DNA of 64,000 bases from Pseudobythopirellula maris (GTDB lineage: Bacteria; Planctomycetota; Planctomycetia; Pirellulales; Lacipirellulaceae), in assembly GCF_007859945.1 (NCBI RefSeq), contig NZ_SJPQ01000001.1, positions 310,001 to 374,000 on the forward strand. The letters run 5' to 3'. Each line of letters starts with the position of its first letter. The first letter of the stretch is position 1. Shown here one piece after another: positions 21,324 through 32,000 of the stretch. Under the pieces are notes generated by a model. It saw only the letters and a list, made by a program, of their open reading frames with translations. It had not been told where the DNA came from and ran no database searches. The translations under genes and the position numbers were made by a program.

Positions 21324-23384
21324 TTAACCGGCATGGCGGCGTCGGCGCAGCCCACCGGCGACGACCGCCGCGGCGGCGAGCAGCCAGGCGGCCGGTTCCG
21401 GCGCCGTGACCGCCGAGGGCGACCCGGCGGTTTGGCCGAAGTTGCTGACCCATAGGTCGTAGTCGTCCTCGTCGACGATCAGGTCGCCGTTGCCGTCGGC
21501 CCGCAGGTCCGACTGCGACCCGAGCGTGTCACGCCACACGGTGAAGTCGGCCGCGTCGACCACGCCGTTGCCGTTGTAGTCGCCCGCAACGCCTGCGAGC
21601 ACCTCGCCAACGAGGCTGAGTGTGAGCGTTTGCTGCGTCGCCCCGGGGAGGTCCTCGTCGGAGAGCGTCAGCAAGTAGCTGGCGGCGAACTGGCCGGCGG
21701 CGGCGGTCGAGAGCGTGGCGGTGGCGCCGTCGCTCAGCCCTGCGGCGAGATTGGCGAACGTTTCGAGGCCGGTCGAAAACACGCCGGTGTCGCCCGTGCC
21801 CATGCCGATCAGGTCGAGGTCCAACCCGGCGGTGAGCCCCGGCGAGGCGACGAGGTTGAAGATATCAAAACCGACCTCGGCCGCTTCACCCAACGCCCGC
21901 TGGCCGAAGTCGATCGTCAACTCGTCGAGATCCATGCTCGCCGAGAACGACGCGTTCGCCGGATCGAGCACGTCCCAGTCGATCACCTGCGAGAACTCGC
22001 CGTTCTGCACGCCTTGGCTGGCGGAGGAAACGCCGAACGTGGCGCTGTAAGAGCCGGTAGCCGAGCTGGTGAGCGTGGCGTCGTGGAGCGTGGGACCCGC
22101 CAGGGCGAACGCCGTGTGGTCTGTTGACCCCGATAGGTCGCCGGTTTTCGACACGGTGTAGTCGAGTTCGTCGGCCCCCACCGCGGCGACCACCGGGGCG
22201 GTGTTCTCGACCGAAACGGCCACGCTCTGCCCCGCCCCGCCGAAGGCGCCGCGGATCACGCGGGGGGCGTGCCCCGTGGCGTACTGGGCGGTCATGATCG
22301 CCGGTAGTTGGTAATCGGCTACGACCGGCAAGTGGTCGCTGGCGTCCTCCAACGCGTTGAGCACCTGCGATGTTGTGTAAGACGTAACGCCCCGCGCCGC
22401 CAAGTCGATCGTGTTGCCGACGTTGATCGCGTCGTTGTAGGTCGAGCCGTTGTTGCCGAACGTGTGGTACGACCCCGCGATGTAGCTGAGCCCCTCGTCG
22501 TCTTGCAGCGTGGCGGTGATCAGTTGGAGATCGAAGCGGTCGTCGATCCCGCCGCTCGCAAAGCCGCCGCTGCAACTGAACTCGCACGGGCTCTGCGTGT
22601 GCCACTCGGCGTAGGACGAGTTGTTGTGCCAGGTGCCGAGCTGGTTGATTGGGTCGTGCGCCTGCGCCGGCCCGGCGGAGAGGAGGTGCTGGAACGCGTC
22701 CTCGTTGCTGCTGCGCATGTTGAAATCGCCGGCGTAAATCTGGTGGGCGTCGGCCCCCAGGTTGTCGGCGTGGGCGCGGATCAGCTGCGCCTCGAACAGA
22801 CGCCGGGCGCCTACGGTTGTTCCGCTGCTCGACGCGCCCTCGGTTCCCGCTTTGTAATGGCTGTTGTAGGCGTAGAAATCGGCCGTCTCGTCGTAGCCCA
22901 CCGGGCGGAGTTGGTAGCGGATCGGCTGACGAGGGTTGCGGTTCGTCGTCGGCGCACCAAGCCCCTGCTCGGCAATCAGTTCGACTGTGAGCGTGTTGTA
23001 GACCAAGCCTTGGCGGATACTCGAATTCGAAGGCGCACCCGCCCAGTCGCCGCGGGCGTACACCCCTGCCCCGTAATGCGAATTGAGCATGTCGACGATG
23101 TCTTGCGTGCTCTCGTCCGGATCGGTTTGCTCTTGGAGCAATAGCACGTCGATCGGCTTGGCGACGCCGCCGACGCTCTCCTCGCCGATCGCGCGTAGCA
23201 CGGTCTCGAGTTCGGGCCGAGGGCCTTGGAGCGTGTTGTAGGTAACGATCCGCAACTGCGCCTGGGCAGCCGAGCCGCAAGCTAAAGAGGCAGCCACCAT
23301 CAGCATGGCTACGCAGAACGAGCCAGCCCTACGCCGGGCGCCGCTCGAATGGTTTGCCAGGCCTGAAAATAGAGAAGTGACCAA
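21324..23384 (-). CDS. Exported endonuclease/exonuclease/phosphatase protein with PEP-CTERM tail
   Basis: The mature protein begins QLRIVTYNTLQGPRPEL and has EEP-superfamily signatures: LLLQEQTDP (metal-binding Glu), QIYAGDFNMRSSNEDAF (Asp/Asn) and DHLPVVADY (catalytic Asp-His). A beta-sandwich-like region follows, then dockerin-like repeats ([19 protein letters not shown] and ADGNGDLIVDEDDYDLWV) and a PEP-CTERM tail (APEPAAWLLAAAAVVAGGL then RRRRH). It may be a surface-held nuclease or phosphatase. The start is uncertain: TTG 23384 gives a basic n-region (GARRRAG) before the signal helix and is used here. ATG 23306 is the first ATG but lacks basic residues. It ends 10 bp before larB, which may be co-transcribed. 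Confidence 0.82.
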   Translation of the reverse strand: MVTSLFSGLANHSSGARRRAGSFCVAMLMVAASLACGSAAQAQLRIVTYNTLQGPRPELETVLRAIGEESVGGVAKPIDVLLLQEQTDPDESTQDIVDMLNSHYGAGVYARGDWAGAPSNSSIRQGLVYNTLTVELIAEQGLGAPTTNRNPRQPIRYQLRPVGYDETADFYAYNSHYKAGTEGASSSGTTVGARRLFEAQLIRAHADNLGADAHQIYAGDFNMRSSNEDAFQHLLSAGPAQAHDPINQLGTWHNNSSYAEWHTQSPCEFSCSGGFASGGIDDRFDLQLITATLQDDEGLSYIAGSYHTFGNNGSTYNDAINVGNTIDLAARGVTSYTTSQVLNALEDASDHLPVVADYQLPAIMTAQYATGHAPRVIRGAFGGAGQSVAVSVENTAPVVAAVGADELDYTVSKTGDLSGSTDHTAFALAGPTLHDATLTSSATGSYSATFGVSSASQGVQNGEFSQVIDWDVLDPANASFSASMDLDELTIDFGQRALGEAAEVGFDIFNLVASPGLTAGLDLDLIGMGTGDTGVFSTGLETFANLAAGLSDGATATLSTAAAGQFAASYLLTLSDEDLPGATQQTLTLSLVGEVLAGVAGDYNGNGVVDAADFTVWRDTLGSQSDLRADGNGDLIVDEDDYDLWVSNFGQTAGSPSAVTAPEPAAWLLAAAAVVAGGLRRRRHAG

Positions 23385-24111
23385 GCTGCTTCCGGGTGCA
23401 AGGGTTCGATCGCTCCAGCCGAGGGGGGAGCTCAATCAGGAGGGATAGCAAGGAAATCGGGTCTGCACAGACCCGCATCGACTCGAGAGCGGGGACGGCG
23501 TTGCGGCGCCTCAAAGCCTCACTATACCGAGGCGATCAGGAACGCTGGGTAGTGGGTATACGAATTTTTGATGAATTTTGCCTTACATATCCCCTCGTTC
23601 ATTGACCAAGGCTCGCGAACGGTTAGGATCGTTTCTATTGGTTATAGGGCGAGGTAGTGGGCTGTTTGGGGCAATCGCTCTGGCGTCGCCCCGTGTAGCT
23701 ACCTCGGCCCCTGCCTACGGCATTTACGACAAACCTTAATACGCCCTGGCCGGCGATTTGACGCCGCCAAGGGCTTTCCCTCCGCACACGTCGCCATCGC
23801 GTCTTCGATCAATCGCCCTTCGATGATTCGAAGTATGGTCTTTGGCCGCCCTCCCGACCCGTCGCTTAGATCCAGTCGCGTTGATTCGCTGACTCTCACG
23901 CCCCCCAAGGAAGTCGGGGGGACGTCCAGCCTTGGAGCTCACGAGCTGGCGCAAATCCCGTCGCGCGTGCGCCCCGCTGCTGAACGAGCCGCCAGTCGCC
24001 GAATGTGGCGGTTTGCGAGACAACCCGACTCATGCAGCTACCCCCTTAAGAACCTCGAGTCGTAGACAACGCCTCTCGTCCGCTAGTACTCCCCCTCAGG
24101 CCAAGTGGAAA
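23385..24111. other. Intergenic stretch with a hairpin-rich segment, no recognised gene
   Basis: This 700-bp region separates divergent genes. I find no convincing coding frame. One segment is self-complementary: CGAGGTAG (23650-23657) pairs with CTACCTCG (23699-23706), and inside it GGGGC (23668-23672) pairs with GCCCC (23688-23692). It could be part of a leader or a small RNA, or chance in GC-rich DNA. Confidence 0.35.
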
Positions 24112-25914
24112 ATGACCAAGATCACCCAATACCTGCGGACCGTGGCGGCCGCCGTCGCCCTGACGATTCTCCTCGCGACAACCGCGCACGCCCAGCTGAT
24201 TGTCACCGAGATCATGGCCGACCCTGGCACCAACACCAGTTCGAGCGACCCGGCCTGGGAGTGGATCGAGCTCTGGAACAATACCGATAACGCCATCGAT
24301 TTTTCGGCGACGCCCTATGTCATCGATGACGACGACGCGGACGCGGATAACGACTTCAACTCGAGCACTTACGCGCAGCTCTCTCAGCCCAACCTGAATG
24401 TCGGCGTGATCCCCGCTGGCGGGATTGCCGTGCTCTACAACCAATTCGAGTTGGACGACACCTACGACGGCGATTACCAATTCGAGGACGCCTGGGGCAC
24501 GCAGAACAGCCAGGGACAACCGATCACCTACATCCCCTTCACTATCAACGACAACCCGTCCGCCGGTTCGGGCCCGGTGGACTACAACTTCCTCTTCCCC
24601 GGTTTGTCGAACAGTGACGACCAAGTCGGTTTGTGGTCGTCCTACTCCGCTTACAGCTCGGAGACGCCGCTCAATGGCCCCGGCAGCCTGGCCGACGACT
24701 TCACGACCAATAACACCGTTTCGGGCGTCTACTACGGCGATCCCCCCACGACCAGGTCGGTGCAGTGGCGTGGCGTCGGCGACTTCAAGGATTTCAATAA
24801 CTGGGTCCGCTCCGAGCCCGATGTGGCCGGCGCCGTCGTGACCAATGTGATCGCCGAAGAGGGTGAAGGCGTGCTCAACGGCACCGACTTCGGCAGCCCC
24901 GGCATCACCCACGGCACGGGCGCGGCCCCCGCCGGCGAGTTGGTGATCACCGAGATCATGATGGACCCGAATTTCTCCGACTTTCAGTGGGAATGGATCG
25001 AGGTTCACAACAACACCGGGGCGGCGATTGACTTCGGCAGCACGCCTTACGTGTTCGACGACTTCCGCGGGAACGACCTCACCGAGGCGAATATCACCTC
25101 CGGCGTGATCCCCGACGGCTCGACGGCGGTGCTGTTCAACGAGGCCAACAGCGACCTCTTTGATCTGGCGAACGACCTGGGCGAGAACCCCGCTCCCGAC
25201 GTGCTCATGGAGCGGGCCTGGGGCTCAGGCATCAACTTCATCCCCGTCTCCACATGGTCGAGTCTCAACAACTTGCAGGGCGAGACTTCGGTGGGCGACA
25301 AGATCGGCATCTGGTCGTCGCTTGCCGACTACGAGGCGGAGCCGAATGACGATCCCGATCCCACCGGTGACGAGGGTGAGACGGTTCGCACTTTCGACAA
25401 CGCCACCGTGGTTGTTGAGTACGAATTCGGCCAGAACGGCTGGGACGATTACGTGTTCAACTCAGGCACCTCGATCTACCTGGAGGACCTCAGCTTCGAC
25501 CCGAGCGATCCCGCCAGCTGGGGCGTCTCCGGAGACGGCCCGGACCTCTTCGTTGGGTACCCCGCCGCATCGGTCGAAGGCGATTTGATCATCTACCCGG
25601 CCGACGACACGGGCTCGCCGGGATTGTTCTTGGCCCAGCCGATCCTTGTGGGCGACTACAACGACAACGGCGTGGTTGACGCGGCCGACTTCACCGTGTG
25701 GCGTGACAACTTCGAAACCGACGCCTCGTTGCCCAACCGCGACCCGGGTCTCTCGGGCGACATCTCGATGGACGACTACGCCGCCTGGGTGGCGAATTTC
25801 GGCGAGACGCTCGACGCGATGTCGAATGCGTCCTCGGCCGCCGTTCCCGAGCCCGCGGCCCTGGCCGTGCTCGCCATGGGGCTGGCCGGCTTGGTGTCGC
25901 GTCGCCGCCGCTGA
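24112..25914 (+). CDS. Lamin-tail domain protein with dockerin-like repeats and PEP-CTERM tail
   Basis: A 600-residue protein: signal peptide MTKITQYLRTVAAAVALTIL (cleavage after AHA), two lamin-tail domains (LIVTEIMADPG/EWIELWNNT and LVITEIMMDPNF/EWIEVHNNT), dockerin-like repeats ([20 protein letters not shown] and SGDISMDDYAAWVANFGE) and the sorting tail VPEPAALAVLAMGLAGLV then SRRRR. Lamin-tail domains are extracellular in bacteria, often with nucleases or CotH. ATG 24112 was chosen because the signal peptide starts there; the frame continues upstream without signal character. A strong terminator follows. Confidence 0.87.
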   Translation: MTKITQYLRTVAAAVALTILLATTAHAQLIVTEIMADPGTNTSSSDPAWEWIELWNNTDNAIDFSATPYVIDDDDADADNDFNSSTYAQLSQPNLNVGVIPAGGIAVLYNQFELDDTYDGDYQFEDAWGTQNSQGQPITYIPFTINDNPSAGSGPVDYNFLFPGLSNSDDQVGLWSSYSAYSSETPLNGPGSLADDFTTNNTVSGVYYGDPPTTRSVQWRGVGDFKDFNNWVRSEPDVAGAVVTNVIAEEGEGVLNGTDFGSPGITHGTGAAPAGELVITEIMMDPNFSDFQWEWIEVHNNTGAAIDFGSTPYVFDDFRGNDLTEANITSGVIPDGSTAVLFNEANSDLFDLANDLGENPAPDVLMERAWGSGINFIPVSTWSSLNNLQGETSVGDKIGIWSSLADYEAEPNDDPDPTGDEGETVRTFDNATVVVEYEFGQNGWDDYVFNSGTSIYLEDLSFDPSDPASWGVSGDGPDLFVGYPAASVEGDLIIYPADDTGSPGLFLAQPILVGDYNDNGVVDAADFTVWRDNFETDASLPNRDPGLSGDISMDDYAAWVANFGETLDAMSNASSAAVPEPAALAVLAMGLAGLVSRRRR

Positions 25915-25942
25915 GGCCGCTCGCGGCAAAGCTAAAGAACAA

Positions 25943-25978
25943 GGCCGCGGCCCCCGTTTGGGGCCGCGGCCTTTTTTT
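25943..25978 (+). terminator. Rho-independent terminator
   Basis: A perfect 12-bp stem (GGCCGCGGCCCC with GGGGCCGCGGCC), loop CGTTT, followed by seven T. It lies 28 bp after the lamin-tail gene and before the convergent ATPase gene. Confidence 0.93.
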
Positions 25979-26009
25979 GTGTGTAGCTGATTTTCTAGCG
26001 CCAGCCGGC

Positions 26010-26831
26010 TTACTCGAGAGAGGCGGTCACGAGCTCGTTGTTCACCGCGTCGATGTGATGCGCCTCGATACGAGGCGACCCGTCGGCGAAGCCAACCACC
26101 AAGGCCAAGTCGCCCAAGCGGTTGATCCTCCGCGGCACGCCGCCGGTGACCTGCGAGATCCGCTCGATCGCCTCGGCGGAGAAGACCTCGCGGGTGGCGC
26201 CCGCGGCTTCGAGGCGACGGCCGATGTAGCCGGACGTCTCCTCGGGGGTGAGCGTGCGGACCAACGCCTTGACCGCCAGCCGCTCGTCGAGGCCCGGCGT
26301 GCGTGCGAGCGTCGAGATCAGCCCCATCTGCCCCACCAGCAGGAGGGTCCAAGGGGCCTGCCCGCCATCGAACAGGTCGATCAGCAGCCGCACCGTCTCC
26401 AGCAGGCCGGCGTCTTCGAGCAATTGCGCCTCGTCCAGTACGACGACGGGCCGCACGCCGCTCTCGGCGTTGCGCTCCACCAGACGCTCAAGACGGCCAA
26501 GCGTGGCGTCGGCCGAAACGCGTCCCTCGGGGTCGGCGGGGGCCTCCAGCCGATCGGCCAGTAGGGCGAGCAGCTCACGGTCGCTCAGGCGCGGGAACGC
26601 CAGCCGCACGACCGGCGTGGTCGCCGGATCGAGTTCTGAGGCGAGACGCCTGAGCAGCAGCGTTTTGCCCACGCCGCTGGGGCCGGCGAGCGCCGCGGCG
26701 CCGCGGCCTTGGTCGATCGCATAGCGGAGCTTGAGCGCCGCCCCCTCGTGCGATTCGCAAGGGTAGTAGCCGGCCGGGCCGGGGTCGGCCTCGAACGGCT
26801 TGCTGTCGAGTTGCCAGTAGTCTTCGTACAT
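26010..26831 (-). CDS. ExeA/GspA-like AAA+ ATPase
   Basis: A 273-residue ATPase starting MYEDYWQLDSKPFEADPGP, the usual front of ExeA-like proteins (Y-x-x-F/W-x-x-x-x-x-PF). Walker A is AGPSGVGKTLLLRRL (about residue 49), Walker B VVVLDEAQLL, sensor motif LLLVGQMGL, and the C-terminal helical domain ends with TGGVPRRINRLGDLALVVG. ExeA-type ATPases work with peptidoglycan-binding partners in secretion, or in exopolysaccharide and transposition contexts. Here it is the last gene of a three-gene minus-strand set with a ParA-like protein and a membrane protein. Confidence 0.88.
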   Translation of the reverse strand: MYEDYWQLDSKPFEADPGPAGYYPCESHEGAALKLRYAIDQGRGAAALAGPSGVGKTLLLRRLASELDPATTPVVRLAFPRLSDRELLALLADRLEAPADPEGRVSADATLGRLERLVERNAESGVRPVVVLDEAQLLEDAGLLETVRLLIDLFDGGQAPWTLLLVGQMGLISTLARTPGLDERLAVKALVRTLTPEETSGYIGRRLEAAGATREVFSAEAIERISQVTGGVPRRINRLGDLALVVGFADGSPRIEAHHIDAVNNELVTASLE

Positions 26832-26989
26832 CGAAGGCCCCTCCCGGGCCGTCAGTCGCTGCGTCCTGAGTGTTGCTCTTCGCTAACGAGGGTCGCTGGA
26901 ATGTTTAGCGTTCGTGACGACGTGAATCAACACGGCCCTGTCGCCCACCAAGCCGCGCGTCGCACAGCAACCCCTTCGATCCCCGAGCT

Positions 26990-27856
26990 TCAAGACGCGG
27001 CGGCCACTTCGATAAGCCCGCACGGCCCGATGCCGAGACCTTCGAGTGATTTCCGAGCGTGGTCAATGTCCCGGGCGTCGTCGCCCTCGCTGTGGATGAG
27101 CGCCACGCGTGTCTCGAGCTTGCCGAAAGGCTGGAGCCCGTGGGTCAATCGCTGCGTGACGACCCCCATGTCGATCACGACCAGGTCGCTGGACGCAACG
27201 AGCTCTTCGCAGGCGCCGGGCGGCAGAGCCTCGAGCCTGCCCCCCTCGGCGAGCGCGAGGCGTGCGTCCGGCCAAGAGACCAGCGCCTCGCCGTACGCGT
27301 CGCCGCGTCCGATGCACTCGGTAAGCGTTTGCGAGGGGCGGGCGCCGAGCGCACGCGCCAGGCCCGCGTTCTGGGGGTTGGCGCCGACCAAGGTCGATCG
27401 CATCCCCGCCGCTGAGCAAGTCCGGGCGAGCGCGATCGCCGCGGTGGTGACGCCCGCCTTGGGCGCCACGCCGGCCAACGCGAGCACGCGGGCGCCATCG
27501 CCCGTCAGGCGGTCGATGAGCCGTGCGAGCTCAGCCCCCGCGGCCCAGTAGAGACGCTCCGCCATCGCCGGCCAGGGGGTCGCGTACAACTCGGCCGCGG
27601 CTCGGCATCGCGTGGGCGTGGCCTCGGCTGTGGTTTGCGTGCCGCTTGCCCCAGGCGCCGGAGGGCCAGCACCGAGCGGACCGAGGGGCGACTTGCCGAT
27701 CAGTTGGGACAACGGCGACCTCGCGCCGGGGCCCTCGGCGGCGTGGGTCTGGCGTTCGCTTGTCGCGTCGCTCTGTTGGGGGCTGCTCTGCCGGGAGGCA
27801 GTCGCCGCGGGAACGCGTCGGTAGGCGTCGATAAAAGCTTGGTCGGTGGTCGGCAT
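26990..27856 (-). CDS. ParA/CpsD-like P-loop protein with a degenerate Walker A
   Basis: A 288-residue protein. The first 100 residues are Ser/Pro/Gln-rich and look disordered. The rest resembles the MinD/ParA/BY-kinase fold: LALAGVAPKAGVTTAAIALA in the place of Walker A, STLVGANPQNAGLARALG as Walker A'-like, and LVVIDMGVV as Walker B. The P-loop reads PKAGVTT, one residue shorter than KGGxGKTT and without its second Lys, so ATP hydrolysis is doubtful. It is 26 bp downstream of the membrane-protein gene and 158 bp upstream of the ExeA-like gene, probably in one operon. Confidence 0.68.
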   Translation of the reverse strand: MPTTDQAFIDAYRRVPAATASRQSSPQQSDATSERQTHAAEGPGARSPLSQLIGKSPLGPLGAGPPAPGASGTQTTAEATPTRCRAAAELYATPWPAMAERLYWAAGAELARLIDRLTGDGARVLALAGVAPKAGVTTAAIALARTCSAAGMRSTLVGANPQNAGLARALGARPSQTLTECIGRGDAYGEALVSWPDARLALAEGGRLEALPPGACEELVASSDLVVIDMGVVTQRLTHGLQPFGKLETRVALIHSEGDDARDIDHARKSLEGLGIGPCGLIEVAAAS

Positions 27857-27882
27857 CGCGGTTGGCTTCTGCTGAGTGAGCT

Positions 27883-28887
27883 TCAGTGTGAGGAGGGCGA
27901 CCAGCGTGTGGCGCGGTGGGGGGTCTTGGGATACCCCTGCGCGTCGTTGCTTTGCTCGGCGTGCTGCGTCGCGGTCGATGGCCTAGCGGCTTGCTCGGCG
28001 GGAAGCATGGCTACCCGGTCGCTCGCCACCACGCGGTGGGGCTCAAGGGGCGTCAGCCGCTCGCCGAGGACCGCACGCGGCGCCGCGTCGCGGGCGGCGG
28101 CAAGGCCCACGGGGCCCGAGGCGGACAAACCGGTTGGCGATTGCGTCTGGCGCCGGGCCACGCCTTCTTGTGGTGACTCGTAGGCGGGCGGCACGTAGCC
28201 CGGCCGCGCGCCGCTCCGCAAGCTCGCGGCGTCGGAGTCGATCGGGCTGAGGCCGTCGTTGGCGAGCAACTCGCCGCCGCCCCAACCGGCGGGGTCGGAG
28301 CCCCAGGGCGTGGCGTCGAAATCGCCCATCACCGAATCGATTTCGGGTCCCGGCGCGTCGGCCTCCACGCCGCTGGCGGCGCCCGCCAGCAGAGCGATGC
28401 TCACTCCCGCTGCCGAAAGCAAGCCGAGCAAAACGGCCCAGCGAGCGGTCGTACCGACACGCTCGGACCAAGGCCCGCTGAGTTCGATCGCGACGGGGCT
28501 CTCGCCCTCGTGAAGCCGCACCCGGTCGCCGACTGTAGCTGAAGCGGCGTGACCGATGTCGATACGCACGGCTTCGTCCGTCGCCGCAACGGCTTCTGGC
28601 GCGATCTCCTTGACCGCGACTGCTCGATCGGCGGCTGACTGATCGGGCGTTGCTTGGGTCGAAGGGTCATTCGCCAAGGCGAAGTGCGAACTCGGCCGCG
28701 GCTGCGAGTTCGCGTCGACCCGCGTGCTCGTAGCGTCGCTCTTGGTCGCGTTCGCTTCCGACGTGTGGGACTCAACTTCCACCCACGGCAGCTTGAGAAG
28801 CGTCGGCGGCAACGGGGCGCCGGCGGCCTCGGGAGGGGCGTATCCCTCGACGGTGAACGTGTCGAAAGTCGAATACGGCTCGCTCAT
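27883..28887 (-). CDS. Single-pass membrane protein of the ParA/ExeA operon, hypothetical
   Basis: A 334-residue protein from ATG 28887, with AGGAAGAG about 7 bases upstream. The N-terminal 170 residues are hydrophilic and start MSEPYSTFDTFTVEGYAPPE. One transmembrane helix follows (about 180-205, WAVLLGLLSAAGVSIALLAG), then an Asp/Gly/Pro-rich tail. I recognise no domain. In exopolysaccharide and secretion gene sets, such a membrane partner often sits next to a P-loop protein and an ExeA-like ATPase. That is context only. Confidence 0.6.
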   Translation of the reverse strand: MSEPYSTFDTFTVEGYAPPEAAGAPLPPTLLKLPWVEVESHTSEANATKSDATSTRVDANSQPRPSSHFALANDPSTQATPDQSAADRAVAVKEIAPEAVAATDEAVRIDIGHAASATVGDRVRLHEGESPVAIELSGPWSERVGTTARWAVLLGLLSAAGVSIALLAGAASGVEADAPGPEIDSVMGDFDATPWGSDPAGWGGGELLANDGLSPIDSDAASLRSGARPGYVPPAYESPQEGVARRQTQSPTGLSASGPVGLAAARDAAPRAVLGERLTPLEPHRVVASDRVAMLPAEQAARPSTATQHAEQSNDAQGYPKTPHRATRWSPSSH

Positions 28888-29059
28888 TGACTCTTCCTGC
28901 GTGATCGGGCCGGGCGGCTGACGCGGCAGCAAACCCTGCACACCTTGCGCTGCGGACGCGCACTGCGACGTTACAGGTATCGGAGCGGGTTGGGGGGGTC
29001 TTGAGGATTGTTCCGCGCCCCGCCAGCGTCGCCCCTTAAGAGGGCCTCTATCCGCGGGC

Positions 29060-32000
29060 TCACCGGGCGCTCGGACCGCGAGAGGCCTGCGCCCCCGCCC
29101 CAGCCTGCCCAGACCCCCAGGAGTCGGCTGGCCACAAGATAGCGGCGCCGTCGCGGCTAGCGGTAAGGGCCGTGAGGCCATCGGGAGCGAACCCGACCGC
29201 AGTCACTTCCTGCGTGTGCCCGGCGAGCGAGAGAATCTCCTTGCCCGTGGCGGCGTCCCACAGCTTCACCGCGTTGTCGCGGCCGCCGGTCAGCACGCGG
29301 CGTCCGTCGGGGCTGATCGCCACGCTCGACACCCCCGCCGTGTGGCCCAAAAGCTCGGCCCGGGTTTCGCCCGTCGTGGCGTCCCACACACGGGCCGTGT
29401 TGTCCTCGCTGCCGGTAACGACCCAGTGGCCGTCGCGAGACACGGCGCCACACAGCACCGCCCAGGCGTGCCCTTCGAGCGTGAATTGGCTCTCCCCTGT
29501 AGCCGTGGAGCTGATCGCCGCGGCGCCATCGGCCGAGACCGTGAGCACCCGGTCGCCGGTGGGGAAGTAGATCGCGTCGAGCACGCGGCCGCGATGGACT
29601 CGCAGCTCGGGCCCGTTGCGTTTGCCGGTCGAGGCGTCCCAGCGACGCGCCACGCCGTCGTCGCCGCAGGTCAGCAGCTCGGAGCCGTCGGGCGAGAACC
29701 GGACGCCGTTGATCCCGCCCTGGTGGGCGTCGTTGAGTTTCAGCAGCGCCGAGCCCGTGGCGGCGTCCCACAGCTTGACCGATTGGTCCCAGCTGCCGGT
29801 GGCCACGCGGCGCCCGTCGGGCGACAGATCGGCCGACGCCACGGCGCCGTGGGCGCTGAAACGCATGGTGATTTGCAACGGGTCGAGCCTCCAGAGACGG
29901 GCGTCGTTGCCCCCGACAGTGATCACTCTCCGAGCGCCGCCGTCGCCCCGGTCTTCTTCGTTTTGGCCGGCGTAGCGGGCGGCCCACACGTAACCGGCGC
30001 CCTGATCGAAATCGATCAACTGTTCAAAAGCTCTTTCGGCGCCGGGCGCGAGGCGCCATTCGTAAACCGCCGCGGCGGCGGCCGAGGTGAGCAGCGCTCG
30101 CCGGCCGTTTGCCGCCAGATCGACCGCACTGAACACGGCCGCCTCGCCCGAGGGGAGCTTGAGCGGTTGCTCGGCCAGCAGTCGGCCGTCGTCGAGTCGC
30201 CACAAACGCGCCACCCCGTCGTCGCAAGCGGTCAGGGCCAGTCGGCCGTCGGCAGAGAGGTCGAGCGCCGAAACCCAATCGGGGTGTTTCAGCACGAGGC
30301 TCAGCAATTCGCGGCCGGTGCTCGGGTCCCATTGGGCGCAGGTCAGGTCGCCGCTCGACGAGACGAGACGCTCGCCACCGGGGGTGAATCGCAACGCCGT
30401 GACCGCCCGGCTGTGGCCCACCAACTCACGCTCTTGGCGCCAACCACCCTCGCTCGCCTGTCGCCAAAGGAGTATGCGTCCCCGCTCGTCGCCCGTGGCG
30501 AGCAGGTCGGCGCCGGAGAAAGCGACCGCGGTGACATCGGCCTCGTGCCCGGCGAGCGACTCCTGGAGTTCGCCGCCGGTGTTCCACAGCCTGACCCCGC
30601 GATTCGGTCCGCCCGTGGCGATCGTGCGGCCATCGGCCGACACGGCCAGCGCGCCGCTGCGGCCCGTGCCGGTGAGCGCCTGCGTTTCGGCCCCGGTCGC
30701 GACGCTCCACAGCCTGACCGTGTTGTCCCCTGCGCCCGTGGCCAGCATCCGCCCGCCATCGAACATGACGGCCGACGAGGCGAGGAACTCGTGGCCCTCG
30801 CTGAATCCTCGCAGCGGCTCCGCCGAGTCGGCGTCCCAGAGCACGGCGGTGCGGTCGCGGCTGGCGGTGAGCACTTGCGAGCCGTCCGCCGAGAAACGGG
30901 CGGCTAGCACGGCGTCGGCGTGCCCGTCGAGCACCTTGCCCCGCATCACGCGAGACTCGGCGTAGGCGGCTACATCCCACACACGGATTCGCGCGTCGTG
31001 GCCGGCCGAGGCGACGTGCGAACCGTCGGGGGAGTAGGCGACGCCGCGCACGCGGCCGCCGTGGCCACGGAGCGTTTTAATCGGCGCGCCGGTCCTGGCG
31101 TCCCACAGCTTGACGGTGTTGTCGTGCGAGCCGCTCGCCACGTGGCGCCCGTCGGGCGAGAAGGCGACCGCGCGGACCGCCTTGTCGTGGCCCTCGATCC
31201 GCAGGTAATCGTGCGGCGGGTCGGGCAGGCCGTCGAGGCGACGGTCGATGTCGACCGGCCTGACCCGCTCGGGATCCCAAACACACACCGCGCCGTCGTA
31301 ACCCGCCGTGGCGACTCGGTCGCCGGTCGGCGAAAACGCCGCGGCGTAAACCGGCCCGCTGTGACCATCGAATTCGGCGGCGCGCTCGTCGAACGGCCCG
31401 CTATCGGCGCCGGAACGGCGCCAGACGATCGCCTTGCCGTCTTGGCTGGCGGTGACCAAGAACTGGCCATCGGGTGAGAACTCGGCGTCCCAGACCCACC
31501 AGTTGTGCCCTTCGAGCTTGGCGGTCTGCCGGCCCGTGGCCAGGTCCCAAACCCGCGCGGTGTTGTCGTAGCCTCCTGTGGCGAGCCGAAGCCCATCGGG
31601 CGAGAACGCCACGGTGAGCACGGCTTCGTCGTGGCCTGTGAGGGTGCGAACGATGTCGCCCGTGGCGGCGTCAACCACGCGGGCCTTGCCGTCGCTGCTG
31701 CCCGTGGCGAGCCAGCGGCCATCCGGCGAGAAGGCGACCGCGTGGACGTATTGCCCCTGCCTGAAGGCGAGGAGCACCTTGCCCGTAGCGGCGTCGCGCA
31801 CCGCGGCTTGCCCCGACCAGTCGCCGCTTGCGACCCGCAAGCCATCGGGCGAGTAGGCGACCGCGTCGGCTGGCGCCGGCAGTGTGAACGTGCGTTCGTC
31901 GAGATCGCAGAGGTAGCGCAGCCGGCCCCACTCCCAGTGCCTCAGCTCGGCGGGGCAGTCTTTGAGCAAGTCGGCGGCGTAGTCGAAAGCGTTCTCGTCG

